A DNA stretch of 64,000 nt, from NCBI RefSeq assembly GCF_040436345.1, contig NC_133230.1, positions 16,688,197 to 16,752,196 on the forward strand. The letters are read 5' to 3'. A program made the translations under genes and the position numbers. Below are positions 13,855-25,000 of the stretch, one piece after another; within the stretch, counting starts at the first letter, position 1, and the number at the start of each line of letters is the position of its first letter. The notes under the pieces were generated by a model. It was given only the letters and a program-made list of their open reading frames with translations. It was not told the DNA's origin and searched no databases. The stretch comes from Pagrus major. Its lineage: Eukaryota > Chordata > Actinopteri > Spariformes > Sparidae.

Positions 13855-14695
13855 AAAAAGTAAAAGTACGCATTATGCCATATTTTCAAATTTACAAAAT
13901 AACTGGAATACTATTAAGGCATCAGTAAAAGTGTAAGCTGTATTTTAATACAGTTATGGTGCAGCTAATTTTATCACTTTATATACTATAAAGTGGATTA
14001 ATCTATAACAATCCCGCATATTCAATTAAGATCATCATGTTTTGTATGAGAAATCTAATTTTGTAAAGTGACTTGTGAATGTAGCATAAATAAACTGTTT
14101 TGTAAAATTCATTTTCAGGTCATATTTGAATAAAAGTAAATATTTCATGTTAAAATATTAGTTTGGTAAAAGGGAAAGTCACCTATACAAACAGTACTTG
14201 AGTAAAAGTCTTATAGTCTGATAATAAATGTACTTAAGTAGAAGTAAATTAATTACCCGCCTGGCTAATTATCAGATCCCATATTCAGCATTTTTTCTGA
14301 TCACTGGATAAGGTGTGGCTTATTTATAAGATAAATTAATCCAAAATGCGCTATTTTGGCTCTGATGCAGAATGTAATCTGTAATATACTAGTAACTAAA
14401 GTAAATCACATAAATGTAGTGAGTAAAAAGCACAATATTTGCCTCCAAAATTAAGTAGAGTGGAAGTATAAAGCAGCAGAAAATGGAAATACTCAAGTAA
14501 AGTACAAGTACCTCAAGATTTGCACTTAAGAATGGTCTTTGAGTAAATTGGTTACATTCCATAACTGCAAATAAATATAGCAAGGAATACAGTACTCCTC
14601 ACTGGAGAAATATAGCAGCATCAAATGGAAGTAGCATACATGTAACTGAAAAATGTTTTTTTTAAAGTAAATTACTTAAGCTAAGCACTCCACCA
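13855..14695 (+). repeat. 'AGTACTTGAGTAAAAGT' dispersed repeat, apparently two adjacent partial copies
   Basis: Part one (about 13855-14110) carries AAAGTAAAAGTACGC, GGTGCAGCTAATTTTA and TTTATATACTATAAAGT. Part two (about 14150-14695) restarts with GTACTTGAGTAAAAGTC and runs through GTAGAGTGGAAGTATAAAG and GGAAATACTCAAGTAAAG, ending near CACTCCACCAC at 14686-14696. The same blocks recur at 20095, 22690, 28155, 43275 and 54990. Complete copies have CAGTGGTGGAA-like termini, which suggests a non-autonomous DNA transposon; I cannot assign the superfamily. Confidence 0.65.
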
Positions 14696-15831
14696 CAGCA
14701 GCCCAATAAATGAAAAGTTGTTTACTGCTAAAACCTGTCAAAATAAACCACATAGCTCTCTTATTTTGCTGTATTTGCTTCATCTTTTGAATACATTTAA
14801 AGCAGCAGTACAGACATGGCAAAACCCTTTGACGTCTTAATGCACTGCAATCATTAATAATAAAACCAACATATCTGTGGGTCCTCATAATGTCATAAAC
14901 TGTGCTGCATTATGCAGTCTGAATCCTGCTTAGAACGTCTGCTCAGTTTCTATGGTAACAGGAGGAGAGGTTGCCAGAGCCATCCCAGTTGAGAGGTTTC
15001 TTTTTTAAACACCAAATATTTTCATTTCAAAGCTGTGTTTTTCTTTTCTAATAAAGGCCTCAGCCATCACCAAACATTTTACAGCATGGGACTTGATGAG
15101 GCTATTCTGGGCACATTTCAGACAAACATTTGAGCTTTCTTGTCTGAATGGGGCAGCAGGTAACATGAGAGACTGGCATCAGTTTCTAGGACAGATGGAG
15201 ACAATAAAGGACAGGGTGGCCAATATTTAACTTACAGACTCCATGTGGAGTTGATCTTTAGTCAAAAAAAAAATAGTTTTTTGTATCACTAGCACTAACA
15301 GCTCGTAACTTCTTGAAATCTGTATCTGTCCTGCAGACATTTTAAGGATATAGCTTACAGAATACAGCAGCCTATCCTGATAATCAGACTAAATTGTCCT
15401 TTTGGCTCACTTCATTCATTCATTCATACATTCTCCCAGATAAATCGCTGAACAAATAGAAGATTGGTCTGGAACTATCTGGGCCACAGTCATGATTTTA
15501 GAAATGCAGCTGCTTTTCACTATATTATGCCTCCTTTGTTTGATTCCTGTGTTTTTGTTTACAGTGTTTGTTTTGTGTAAAGCACAAAATCACACAAATG
15601 CATTAATAACTATACAAATACAGGTTAAGTCATTAATGAGTTATTAATTCTGAATTCTCCCAGCGTAAAAACACCCTGCAGAAGAAGGCCATGTTTTACC
15701 ACCAAAGAAACATTTCTAGATTACATGCTGTGGAGGTTAGTTTACCATTAGTAGTGCTGCTGATCGATGATCTTATTGGGTCCTTGTTTTATTTGTGTCA
15801 TGCATTAAAAAATGCCTACACTCAGGCATGG

Positions 15832-15832
15832 C

Positions 15833-15864
<32 letters not shown>
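15832..15864 (+). repeat. (CAA)11 microsatellite
   Basis: Eleven uninterrupted CAA units. It gives a glutamine run in one short ORF, but no gene structure surrounds it. Confidence 0.9.
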
Positions 15865-16704
15865 AATCCCCTCCACAGGGCACCTTTAACTTTTGTCATT
15901 TTCTAATGTAGACCAAAAAAGAAGAATACTTTCGATACATTTCCTATATTGCCAGGATTATTGTTCTGGTGGAGAGATGAAATACTCTGATCTCAGAGTG
16001 AAATTTCTTGAATGTAAACTCAGCCTCAAGGGAAAAAAACCCCCTCCAAATTCACAGAAACAGCACAATTCTTGTCCCTAAACTTAAGATATAAACCTTG
16101 ATGGAACTAAACATTGGATAATCTAAAAACATCTTTAAATTAAAGTACTCTTGTAGGCCACATACCATCGCCTATAATTTCATTACTATTTATAAAAAAA
16201 TGAACTGGACTACATTCACATTCACATGTCAAACATACCAGCAGCAGCAGCAGCAGGAGAGGATGCTCTTTGCCTTCGACTGACGGGAGCTGAGCAGCTT
16301 ATCGTCTGGCAGATTTTGAATTCCACCCATCTTCTTTTGGACATTCTTACCAATTTGATCCCACCTGTGGGCACTGGCTGTCTGTGCAACAGCGTCTACA
16401 GGAACCACTGAGCGTCTGAAAGTTTCGCTAGTTTCTAAATTATTGATTCACTGAAGGAGTACTGTGTCAGCAGTTACCCAAGCAACTTTACCAAGTGGAC
16501 CACAACAAATGGGCCAGGACAGAATTCCCTTTAATATTAAAACACAACAGTAGACATATTCATGAACTAATGCATAAATTCATGAAACATTTCTGGGAAC
16601 CATACAATACTATCATTCCTAACTAATGACCTAACGAACTCCACTATAGTTTTTGCTAAGTATACATAATGAACTAGCCATCATAAAATATAGCTCATTG
16701 AGGA

Positions 16705-16950
16705 CTGAATCTGCCAAAATCATAAATGAATGAATGAATTAATCAATAAATGTCTCAATAATTAAATTAATATGCCAAGAAATGCATCAAAATTAGTATA
16801 GCATTCATTAATTTACAAAATGTGACATCCGTATTTATTAACCATTTTATCAATTCAACTATTTATTCACTTTCCCATTTCATTTTCCATTTTATTTATT
16901 AATTTGTTAATTTTAAAATCTATTTATTTCTGTATTCCTTTTTAGGCAAA
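16705..16950. repeat. AT-rich dispersed repeat, copy 2 (opposite orientation to 6590-6965)
   Basis: The sequence from TGCCAAAATCATAAATGAATG through ATTAATATGCCAAGAAATGC to TTTATTTCTGTATTCC is the approximate reverse complement of the block at 6590-6965. No coding capacity. Confidence 0.5.
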
Positions 16951-18100
16951 GAGCAGTTTCAGCATCTGTCTTGTGTCTCCTTCTTTTCTTCTCTCATCAT
17001 TTGTTGACTCCAAAAATGATTGAAGAAGGCAGAAACATAAGAACATAAGAGTCGCTCCCCATCACGTAATTATGCAAAATCAGGCAAAAGTGCCCTGGAC
17101 AAGTGTGATAAGAGAGGAACTGTGTATGCTGATGAAAAATAAACTGTCCTGTTGATGACTGAGACAAAAAAAACTGAGACTGTATCATGGAAGAAGCTGT
17201 TTCTACCAAAACATCACACTCACTTAGAGCAGCGTGGGTGAAAGCTCATTTGCATAATGAAGATATCACTGTCCTGTACTAAAATATTCATGAGTGGTGG
17301 GACTCATCAGAAAAGAGGCACAATGGGTCAGTAGGTTTTTCAGTGCTAAGCTGTGAGTCATACCACATGGCAAATGCTCTCTTGTGCAGCATGGGCATAA
17401 GTGCTGTCAGCTGTATGTCGGACATGAATTAAGTATTAATGCCTGTAACCGACAGCCCAATACACTCTATAGTTTAGTATTTTTATGATTATAGGCTTTT
17501 CGGGTATCATAATACAACCATAAATGGACTGATAAATCCCATTGCACTCTGAGGGTTATGTAAGGGACATCTATAGCCTATGTTTCTGTGAATTAATGGC
17601 CTAAGTTCAAACTCTATATAGAGACATAAACGATTAATGTTGATTATCATGGTGGTGGATCTTTAGGACTGTTTTTTTTTTTGCCAAATATTATAAAATT
17701 GAATTGGAATATAATAAAAATAATTTAGTATATCTCCATCAGATCCTGGCAGTGTGAAAAGGCCTTGACCATTTGTATCGTTAATTGAGGGGATAAAATA
17801 AAACCTACAGAAAATATAATTGAAGTGATCAAAATGAGAAGAAAATAACCACAAGAAATGTTGATAAAAAGCTAATGACACCCCGTTTTTGTAATTGTTT
17901 CTGATCATGTAATTAATGTATGGCTTTCAAACATTATTAAAAGTGTATTCTATGATGAGTTGAAAGCTGAACCCCCTAAATGAAAGCCCTTTGCTTCCAT
18001 CTAGTGGTTGAAAGTAGTCAGATACTGCATTTTAACTCCAAAGCGCTAGATGGCGCTAGTTAGCAGTATTGTTATTATCGGCGTTTTCTCGTATGACAAA

Positions 18101-18110
18101 TCTCGCGAGA
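18101..18110. promoter_or_regulatory. TCTCGCGAGA palindrome, mterf1 core promoter element
   Basis: The perfect 10-bp palindrome TCTCGCGAGA lies about 60 bp upstream of the first ATG of the mterf1 leader. This is the CGCG element of vertebrate housekeeping promoters, reported to be bound by BANP when unmethylated. The position fits a promoter-proximal role. Occupancy is inference. Confidence 0.6.
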
Positions 18111-18161
18111 GTTTACCAAGTCTGACGTTTCCGTTCTGATTCAGGCGCACTGTTGTCAAAA

Positions 18162-18595
18162 ATGCGAACCTCACCGACATATGAGTTGTCGACTGAGAGA
18201 AACCCGACGTATATGGTATGTGTTGTTATTAATCTTTACGAGATGGATGTAGTACAAGCTGAAAACAACAGTTTCATTTGGGTCAAATTAATATTGTGAG
18301 GTGAATTAGTGAGGACAGGAGAACTTCTCTGCAACCAACCGTGAGAGTTCACGTCATCAGCCGTGCTGTGTGTAATTAAAGGAGCACTATGTATTTTTGG
18401 AGAAGAAATTAAAACTCAGAACTATTAATAGCATTAATAAGTTCATAATACAAACTTCTTTTCCTTATCTGAATGAACAAGCTCGTCCAATCCAATCATC
18501 AATTGGATATTATAATTATTTTTGTTTGACTAGGTTTTGTTGTTGTCCTTTAGCTTAACATGCCATGTTTATTTTTCCTCCTTTAGGTCCACTGA
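18162..18595 (+). CDS. Upstream ORF (20 codons) in the spliced mterf1 leader
   Basis: The first ATG (18162) downstream of the promoter palindrome has A at -3. It reads 18 codons to the donor at 18215/18216 (ATATG|gtatgt), then splices to the acceptor at 18586/18587 (tttag|GTCC) and stops after two more codons (TGA at 18593-18595). It ends 43 nt before the mterf1 main ATG. A second ATG at 18181, in a weak context, is in frame across the same intron with mterf1. If the transcript begins upstream of 18162 this uORF could damp mterf1 translation. Its presence in mRNA is inferred from splice signals only. Confidence 0.4.
18376..18485 (+). repeat. Partial copy of the TTAAAGG-GCACTATGTA element in the mterf1 leader intron
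   Basis: It starts TTAAAGGAGCACTATGTA and continues TTTTTGGAGAAGAAATTAAA, matching one end of the complete element at 59367-59702 (reverse-complemented) and the half copy at 29318. Only one end is present here. Confidence 0.55.
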
Positions 18596-18638
18596 CACCA
18601 GCCGTGATGTTACAGTGCAGCCCTTCCCCTCATTAAAA

Positions 18639-19799
18639 ATGGCAGCAGTACGTGGACTGAGGGCTCTCCTCAGCCTCCATCGCTCTGTGATGTTGCAGCG
18701 CAGCTTTGGGTCCATTCCAGTTCAGTTAACATCAACCTGCCTTTCCAGGAGGCTTTTGAGTTCTGATACTAAAAGCAGTGAGCCCCTAACACCAGTGAAC
18801 CCAGTGAATGAATCTCTGCTGGAGAACCTGAATCTCATGGGAGTTGACGTGACGAAGGCACGCCAGCGTCAGCCAGGAGTGTTTCGTAAAGCCTGCACTA
18901 ATGAGCAAGCTGTTGCTCAGTTTTTGAAAGGCAAAGGTGCCAACCGCAAGGTAATCGCCAGCATCATATCCCGTTATCCCCGCGCTATCACCCGCTCTGT
19001 TGGACACTTGGAGCAGCGCTGGGAGCTGTGGAGAAACATCTTCAAGACTGATGCAGAAATTGTGACCATCCTGGACCGCTCACCTGAGTCTTTCTTCCGC
19101 TCCAGTGATAATGGGAACTTGGAGAAGAACATAGCCTTTCTGACCTCACTGGGAATGAACACGAAAGAGCTCCATCGGCTGCTGACGACAGCACCGCGAA
19201 CATTCTCCAACAGCGTGGAGCTCAACAGGCAGATGGTGGAGTTTCTGGAGGACACCTGTGCTGAACTCGGCGGAAAGAATCCAGAGGAGTTTGCTAAAAT
19301 GGTCATATGCAGAAACCTTTACATTCTTATCCGAAGCATGAAGAGAGTCAAGACAAACATTGATATCCTGAGAGATTCTCTTAAATTAAGCGATTCAGAG
19401 CTGCTTGCTCTTCTTCAAGGCCCTGGCGCAGAAATTCTGGACCTTTCCAGTGAATATCTGAAGAAAAATTTCAACAGCCTCAAGCAGAAGATGGTTTCAC
19501 TTGGCTGTCGGCAAGCTGACATAAAAAAACTGATCCTGTGCTATCCAATGGTTTTGTACATTGGGCTGGACACCCTGAGCGTAAAACTGGACTGTCTCTT
19601 GAAAGGAGGAATAACAATGAAGCAGATAGTGGAAAAGCCAAAGGTTTTAGACTACAGCACGCAGAACATTACAGGTCGACTAGAGGAGCTGAAGAAAGTG
19701 GGATACGACTTTAAGAAGAATGGCATCAATGTGCTGGACACGAGCCGGAAGCGGTTCGATGCGAAGCTGGAAAGACTTGCTGCCTCAACAGATGAATGA
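18639..19799 (+). CDS. mterf1: Mitochondrial transcription termination factor 1
   Basis: MTERF1 binds mitochondrial DNA downstream of the rRNA genes, at the tRNA-Leu(UUR) gene, by base flipping, and blocks antisense transcription there. The coding region is one exon giving 386 residues (human about 399). The first 50 or so residues are Arg/Ser/Leu-rich with few acids, as in a mitochondrial targeting sequence. Then come the mTERF helical repeats, with near-identical family stretches: ARQRQPGVF, VIASIISRYPRAITR, RSPESFFRS, APRTFSNS, GPGAEILDLS. The start chosen has a good context (AAAATGG) and opens the targeting peptide. The 5' acceptor at 18586 and an upstream exon ending at 18215 would allow an in-frame start at 18181 that adds 31 residues. 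The gene is divergent from akap9, as in human. The open frame continues 34 codons into the intron upstream of the start, which is not coding evidence. Confidence 0.96.
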   Translation: MAAVRGLRALLSLHRSVMLQRSFGSIPVQLTSTCLSRRLLSSDTKSSEPLTPVNPVNESLLENLNLMGVDVTKARQRQPGVFRKACTNEQAVAQFLKGKGANRKVIASIISRYPRAITRSVGHLEQRWELWRNIFKTDAEIVTILDRSPESFFRSSDNGNLEKNIAFLTSLGMNTKELHRLLTTAPRTFSNSVELNRQMVEFLEDTCAELGGKNPEEFAKMVICRNLYILIRSMKRVKTNIDILRDSLKLSDSELLALLQGPGAEILDLSSEYLKKNFNSLKQKMVSLGCRQADIKKLILCYPMVLYIGLDTLSVKLDCLLKGGITMKQIVEKPKVLDYSTQNITGRLEELKKVGYDFKKNGINVLDTSRKRFDAKLERLAASTDE

Positions 19800-19996
19800 A
19801 CGTATCTGTCTGTAGTATGATGTAACATAATGTTAGATGCTTCTTGCACTTGAACCTGGCTTCAGGATAATCATGTTTATGTTGTTCGTGTAGTAACTGG
19901 CTTATGATGTCTGACATCTGATGTCTCTTTTGTAACATTTCAATATACAGTATCTGGTTGCGCTTCAACTGACAAGTTTTGTCCAATTGCTGATAA

Positions 19997-20002
19997 AATA
20001 AA
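19997..20002 (+). terminator. mterf1: mterf1 polyadenylation signal
   Basis: AATAAA lies 198 bp after the stop codon and is followed by a GT-rich stretch. Confidence 0.75.
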
Positions 20003-20094
20003 GGAATTTACGCTGTGGTTCTGTTGCAACATCATTTTTATGTCTGTAGTCGCCAGTCTGTAGTCTCACTCAATGTCCCGCCCACAACAATGTC

Positions 20095-20172
20095 TTTAAA
20101 TAAGTAAAGTAGCTCAAAATTGTACATACTACAGTACTTCAATAAATTGTAGTTGGTTACATTCCATCACTG
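20095..20172 (+). repeat. Right-end fragment of the 'AGTACTTGAGTAAAAGT' repeat
   Basis: CTCAAAATTGTACATAC, then ACAGTACTTCAATAAATTG and GTTACATTCCATCACTGG, correspond to the terminal part of the repeat family complete at 43275 and 54990. Confidence 0.6.
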
Positions 20173-20306
20173 GTTATTTTACATTTTTACAAGATTTTTA
20201 TTTTTTACTGTAAATGTATATCTGTTCCAAATACCTGTTATTGATATTTATGTATGATTACAAATAACCAGTATCACTTCTGACCCTGAATAAATGATAT
20301 AAGTTG

Positions 20307-21456
20307 CCCTGCCGAAAAGTGACTGCACCCTGTAACTCTGGATTGCAAGGAGTGATATTGACCAAATTCACTGTACATGCACCTGGTTTCCTCTACTATT
20401 AATGCTGAAAAGACAGAGAATGTAACCCCTCCCAATCCAGAGTTACAGGGTGCAGTCACTTTTCGGCAGGGCCTGCCAAAAAGTGACTGCACCCCGTAAC
20501 TCTGGATTGCAAGGAGTGATATTGACCAAATTCACTGTACATGCACCTGGTTTCCTCTACTATTAATGCTGAAAAGACAGAGAATGTAACCCCTCCCAAT
20601 CCAGAGTTACAGGGTGAAGTCACTTTTCGGCAGGCCCTGCCGAAAAGTGACTGCACCCTGTAAGTCCTTATTGCAAGGAGTGATATTGACCAAATTCACT
20701 GTACATGCACCTGGTTTCCTCTACTATTAATGCTGAAAAGACAGAGAATGTAACCTCTCCCAATCCAGAGTTACAGGGTGCAGTCACTTTTCGGCAGGCC
20801 CTGCCGAAAAGTGACTGCACCCTGTAAGTCCTTATTGCAAGGAGTGATATTGACCAAATTCACTGTACATGCACCTGGTTTCCTCTACTATTAATGCTGA
20901 AAAGACAGAGAATGTAACCCCTCCCAATCCAGAGTTACAGGGTGCAGTCACTTTTCGGCAGGGCCTGCCGAAAAGTGACTGCACCCTGTAAGTCCTTATT
21001 GCAAGGAGTGATATTGACCAAATTCACTGTACATGCACCTGGTTTCCACTACTATTAATGCTGAAAAGACAGAGAATGTAACCCCTCCCAATCCAGAGTT
21101 ACAGGGTGCAGTCACTTTTCGGCAGGGCCTGCCAAAAAGTGACTGCACCCCGTAACTCTGGATTGCAAGGAGTGATATTGACCAAATTCACTGTACATGC
21201 ACCTGGTTTCCTCTACTATTAATGCTGAAAAGACAGAGAATGTAACCCCTCCCAATCCAGAGTTACAGGGTGCAGTCACTTTTCCGCAGGGCCTGCCGAA
21301 AAGTGACTGCACCCTGTAACTCTGGATTGCAAGGAGTGATATTGACCAAATTCACTGTACATGCACCTGGTTTCCTCTACTATTAATGCTGAAAAGACAA
21401 AGAAATGTATCTCCTCCCAATCCAGAGTTACAGGGTGCAGTCGTTTTTCGGCAAGC
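20307..21456 (+). repeat. Seven-unit tandem array (164-bp period) of a fold-back (MITE-like) element
   Basis: Units begin with GCCGAAAAG/GCCAAAAAG at 20311, 20475, 20639, 20803, 20967, 21131 and 21295, exactly 164 bp apart; unit 7 carries one extra base. In units of type A the first 36 bases (TGCCGAAAAGTGACTG...) are the reverse complement of the unit's last 36 (...CAGTCACTTTTCGGCA), so each unit can fold on itself. The unit junctions are themselves near-palindromes around GGCAGGGCCTGCC. Units 3-5 (type B) share a changed left arm (TAAGTCCTTATTG in place of TAACTCTGGATTG), and units 2 and 6 share two further variants (GCCAAAAAG, CACCCCG). The order is therefore A-A'-B-B-B-A'-A. The several near-identical 66-72-codon ORFs inside are by-products of the repetition. 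No target-site duplication is obvious. Confidence 0.9.
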
Positions 21457-22061
21457 AGTCTCTTCTCGGCACTACACCGGAACCATTGTTCGTTGACCCG
21501 TACACAACACGGACCTCATCAAACTGCTGCACAACCACTTCCTCACGCTGTAGGATCTGTTGCTGTGCATGTCAGGTCTGAGACAGAAGTATAATTAAAG
21601 TCAACTCATTCTGTTTTGTTTTAACTTTTGGTGAGATTTATAATTGCTTTAATTTAGCGTTAAATGCGTTAGCTAGCCTTTAGCTGTTTGCTAGTCAGGA
21701 CGTTAAACTTAATTGCACTGTTAGCAGAGCATGCTACAGTAAGCTAGTTGTTTACTTTGCAAACCTATATACAACCTTGATATATTATCAATAATATCAG
21801 GTAAGTGAGTCGGTTAATTTGATTACAGTTTAATCAGACAGACAACCTATTCAAAAGTTGTATTTGGTAGCTAACTTGGTCACAGCTGACGTTAACTAAT
21901 GAGGTCACGACAGTTTAATTTGCAGTAACGTACAAAGTATTTCTTAATCTTAGCTCAGGATCAGGAAATAATCAGTCTCTACTGCTAGCTAGCTTTAAAG
22001 TCAATGGCTAATATATCGACGTGTTTCAGAAAAAGGAGTGGAGGGAGCCTGTGAAGGTGTG

Positions 22062-25000
22062 ATGGAGAAAGCAGCAGGCGAAACTGTGGAAAAGAGGACA
22101 GATGTTGCTGTAAAGGGTCAAGCTGCTCTCAAACCAGAGTAAGTATTCAACTTCCCGTGTAAGACATGAGAGCGGAGGAAAAAATCAGTGCAAATATAGA
22201 CAAGTGTTGTCCAAAGTGCTTGTATGTGCTGTCTTGTCTGAAGAGGTCAAAACTCCACCAACACTTGTAGTATATAGAGCAACTTTATAGTTTATTGTTC
22301 ATCAGGCTCATCCTGATCAGGATCTTCAGACTATTTTCCTTTTACCTTCTCCATATCACTACCTCTTGTTCTCAACATGCATCTTTCACTGAGTAATGCC
22401 TTTTTTCAGTAGAGTAGCACAGACTTAAACTTACAAGGTGCTGCCTGCCCTCCCCCATAACCATTTCACACTGCATGCTGTGTTGTCTGATGCCTCCAAC
22501 AGAACTACATGGTCAGCAAAAAGGCTTTGAATGCACTTGGCTTATGGACTTAGCTTTTGTTCCAGATTTGCAAGGACTGCCTAATTGCCTATGGCCTCTT
22601 GTTGTTTTTTTTAAATACATTTTATTAGTAATCAAGGAGAGCAATGAATGACATTTGGAACCGATACACGTCTGCAGTAAAAAAATAAAAATCTTAGCAT
22701 CAAAATGTATAATAAAAGTACAATTTTGAGGTATTTTACTTAAGTATTTCCATTTTCTGCTATTTTATACTTCCACTCGACTACATTTATTTGATAACTT
22801 TAGTTACTAGTTACTTTGCATATTCAGATTATTCAGTGTTGATAGGTTATTACTTGTGATGTGTAACCAAGCAGATAGTGTTGAGGGTGGGACATTAAGA
22901 AAGAAAAAGGATGCTGCGCCAAGCAGAGCATTTTAAAATTAATTTGTTTTATCGGAAATCAGACCCTAAAAACACTGACACTGATAATCGGAGAAATGCT
23001 GAGTATCGGCTCCAATATGCTCTGAGTGAGCAAATGTGACAAATATGTTATGTGGATTAATTCTTCCTCTTCCCTGTTGTGACAAATAATTTTCCCCAGA
23101 CTATGATGCTGTAAAAATACATATAAAGAATACCACATAAATTCAGTCAAAAATCAACGCAATGCAAAGGCCATCACACACTGTCTACAAGTATTATTCT
23201 GTAAGTCAGTTTGTTACTCCACCAGACTAACAGGATGAGTACAATACTTGTTCTTCTTGTATTTGCAGATTCCTAACAACCAAAGAAAAATTTCATGGCT
23301 TTGTAGACTCTGAGTGGCAGAGCCTAAAGGGAGAAAACGGCAATAAAAATGACAAAGTTGAGGAGACAAAGGAGGCGTCTGTTGAGGAACCTGATGCTAA
23401 AAAGCTCAAATTGGAGCCTGAGGAGAGAAATAAAGCTGGAAAACAAGACGGTAAACGACTACGGGGACAGAATAAGTCGAGGCCGCACGTCAAGCCTACC
23501 ACCTATGATGAGAAACGACTTTGTCTATCAGTCGTTAAGGTATGAATATCTACTTACTGACCTTTAACAAATGCTACATACAGGGCTTTATATTTGCTAT
23601 GTCATAGCTTTTCCCCCCTCTTGCAGGAAAACAGAGAGTGCACCTTTGGAGATAAATGCCACTTTCACCATGATATCGCTGAGTACTTGGCCACTAAGCC
23701 CGCTGACATCGGGGAAAGCTGCTACCTCTATGACACTTTTGGAAAATGTGCTTTCGGTGTCACCTGCCGCTACGCCAAGGCGCACACTACACCTGACTTG
23801 AAAACCATGGAGAACGCAGAACTAATCAAGACATACGAGGGCAGGAGCACGGTGAAGAACAGCCTGAGTAAAGACCTCCAGAACAGTCTGAGGAAGCGTT
23901 CAGTGCCCTTCAAGAAGTCAGCAGAGTACCTCAAAACACTTTCAAACAACAAGGACAAAAAAGAACCGCAAAGGAATGGTAAGGCACTTACTGGAGCTTT
24001 AATTTAATCAGCTCACCGAATAATTTTAGTTGCATGCTATTCTTTATCAGTGGAGTTGATATGACAACCTGTGTGAATCCTTCATCCTTGAATTAAGAGC
24101 TACTTAGTCAGTTAGCTTAATGTTTAGTTTCCAATTATATTTTGTATTTTTAGATGTATTTAGTAAAAGTATCTTTGAACAAAATGCTACTTTTGAGTAC
24201 ATTAGAATTCAGTGTTATGATTCAGTATTTTGACTCATCAGGTGATGCTTGTGCAGCTGGAGTCTGTGCAGATCCAACAGGAGTGGAGCAGCAGAATGCA
24301 TCAACTGAAGCAAAAAAACAGGTACAAACTTCTACTTAGTGCACAACTTCCTATATGTATACATAGGTATAAACTGTGTAGTGAATTTCTCGGTGGTTTA
24401 AAAATATTTTTATGTGTTTGCTTTGTGACCAGCCACAGGCCAGCCCAGAGAAACAGCCTCCAGTGAAGACTGTTGGTCCTCTGACTGATGAAGATGTCAT
24501 CAAGTTGCGGCCATGTGAAAAGAAACAGGTACGTCTCTGCCAACCAGCTTTACTCCAAAATGATATTTTCTTAAGGTAGTTTGGTGTCCAAACACAATGA
24601 ATATCTTGTGTTCCATTTTCTTGCTAAATAAGTGAGATTAATTATCATCAACTGATACTGATGAATATTTAAGATGCACAAATTCAATCTCTGCACTAGT
24701 ATTGTGGGTTAATATCTAATTGTTGATTTTCTTTGTCTCTGTTTCAAGGTGGACTTTCAAGACAAGCTCTACCTTGCTCCTCTAACAACTGTGAGTGATA
24801 CAAATCACATTTGTTTACATTTTAGACAGGAGTTTATTTCAAAGAGTCAGTACCAGTATACCTAGTCATATCAAATGTTGGCCCATAAATAAGGTCATGA
24901 CTTGACTAAATAATTCCCTCTCCTCAGTGTGGAAATCTGCCTTTCCGCCGTGTGTGCAAGCGCTTTGGAGCAGACATCACCTGTGGGGAGATGGCCATGT

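Larger units (their letters stand above)
13640..18100. other. Intergenic region between akap9 and mterf1 (head-to-head pair)
   Basis: This 4.5-kb interval separates the divergent akap9 and mterf1 promoters. It contains the dispersed repeat at 13855-14695, a CAA microsatellite and an AT-rich repeat at 16705-16950. I found no convincing coding exon; the ORFs present are short and mostly run through repeats. Confidence 0.6.

Noticed and set aside
15691-15906. ORF with a polyglutamine run
   Set aside because: The run is a CAA microsatellite and no gene structure surrounds it.
20274-21312. Three near-identical 66-72-codon minus-strand ORFs that look like a repeated small gene
   Set aside because: They are produced by the 164-bp tandem array; the frame runs across fold-back arms and there is no start-site or conservation evidence.
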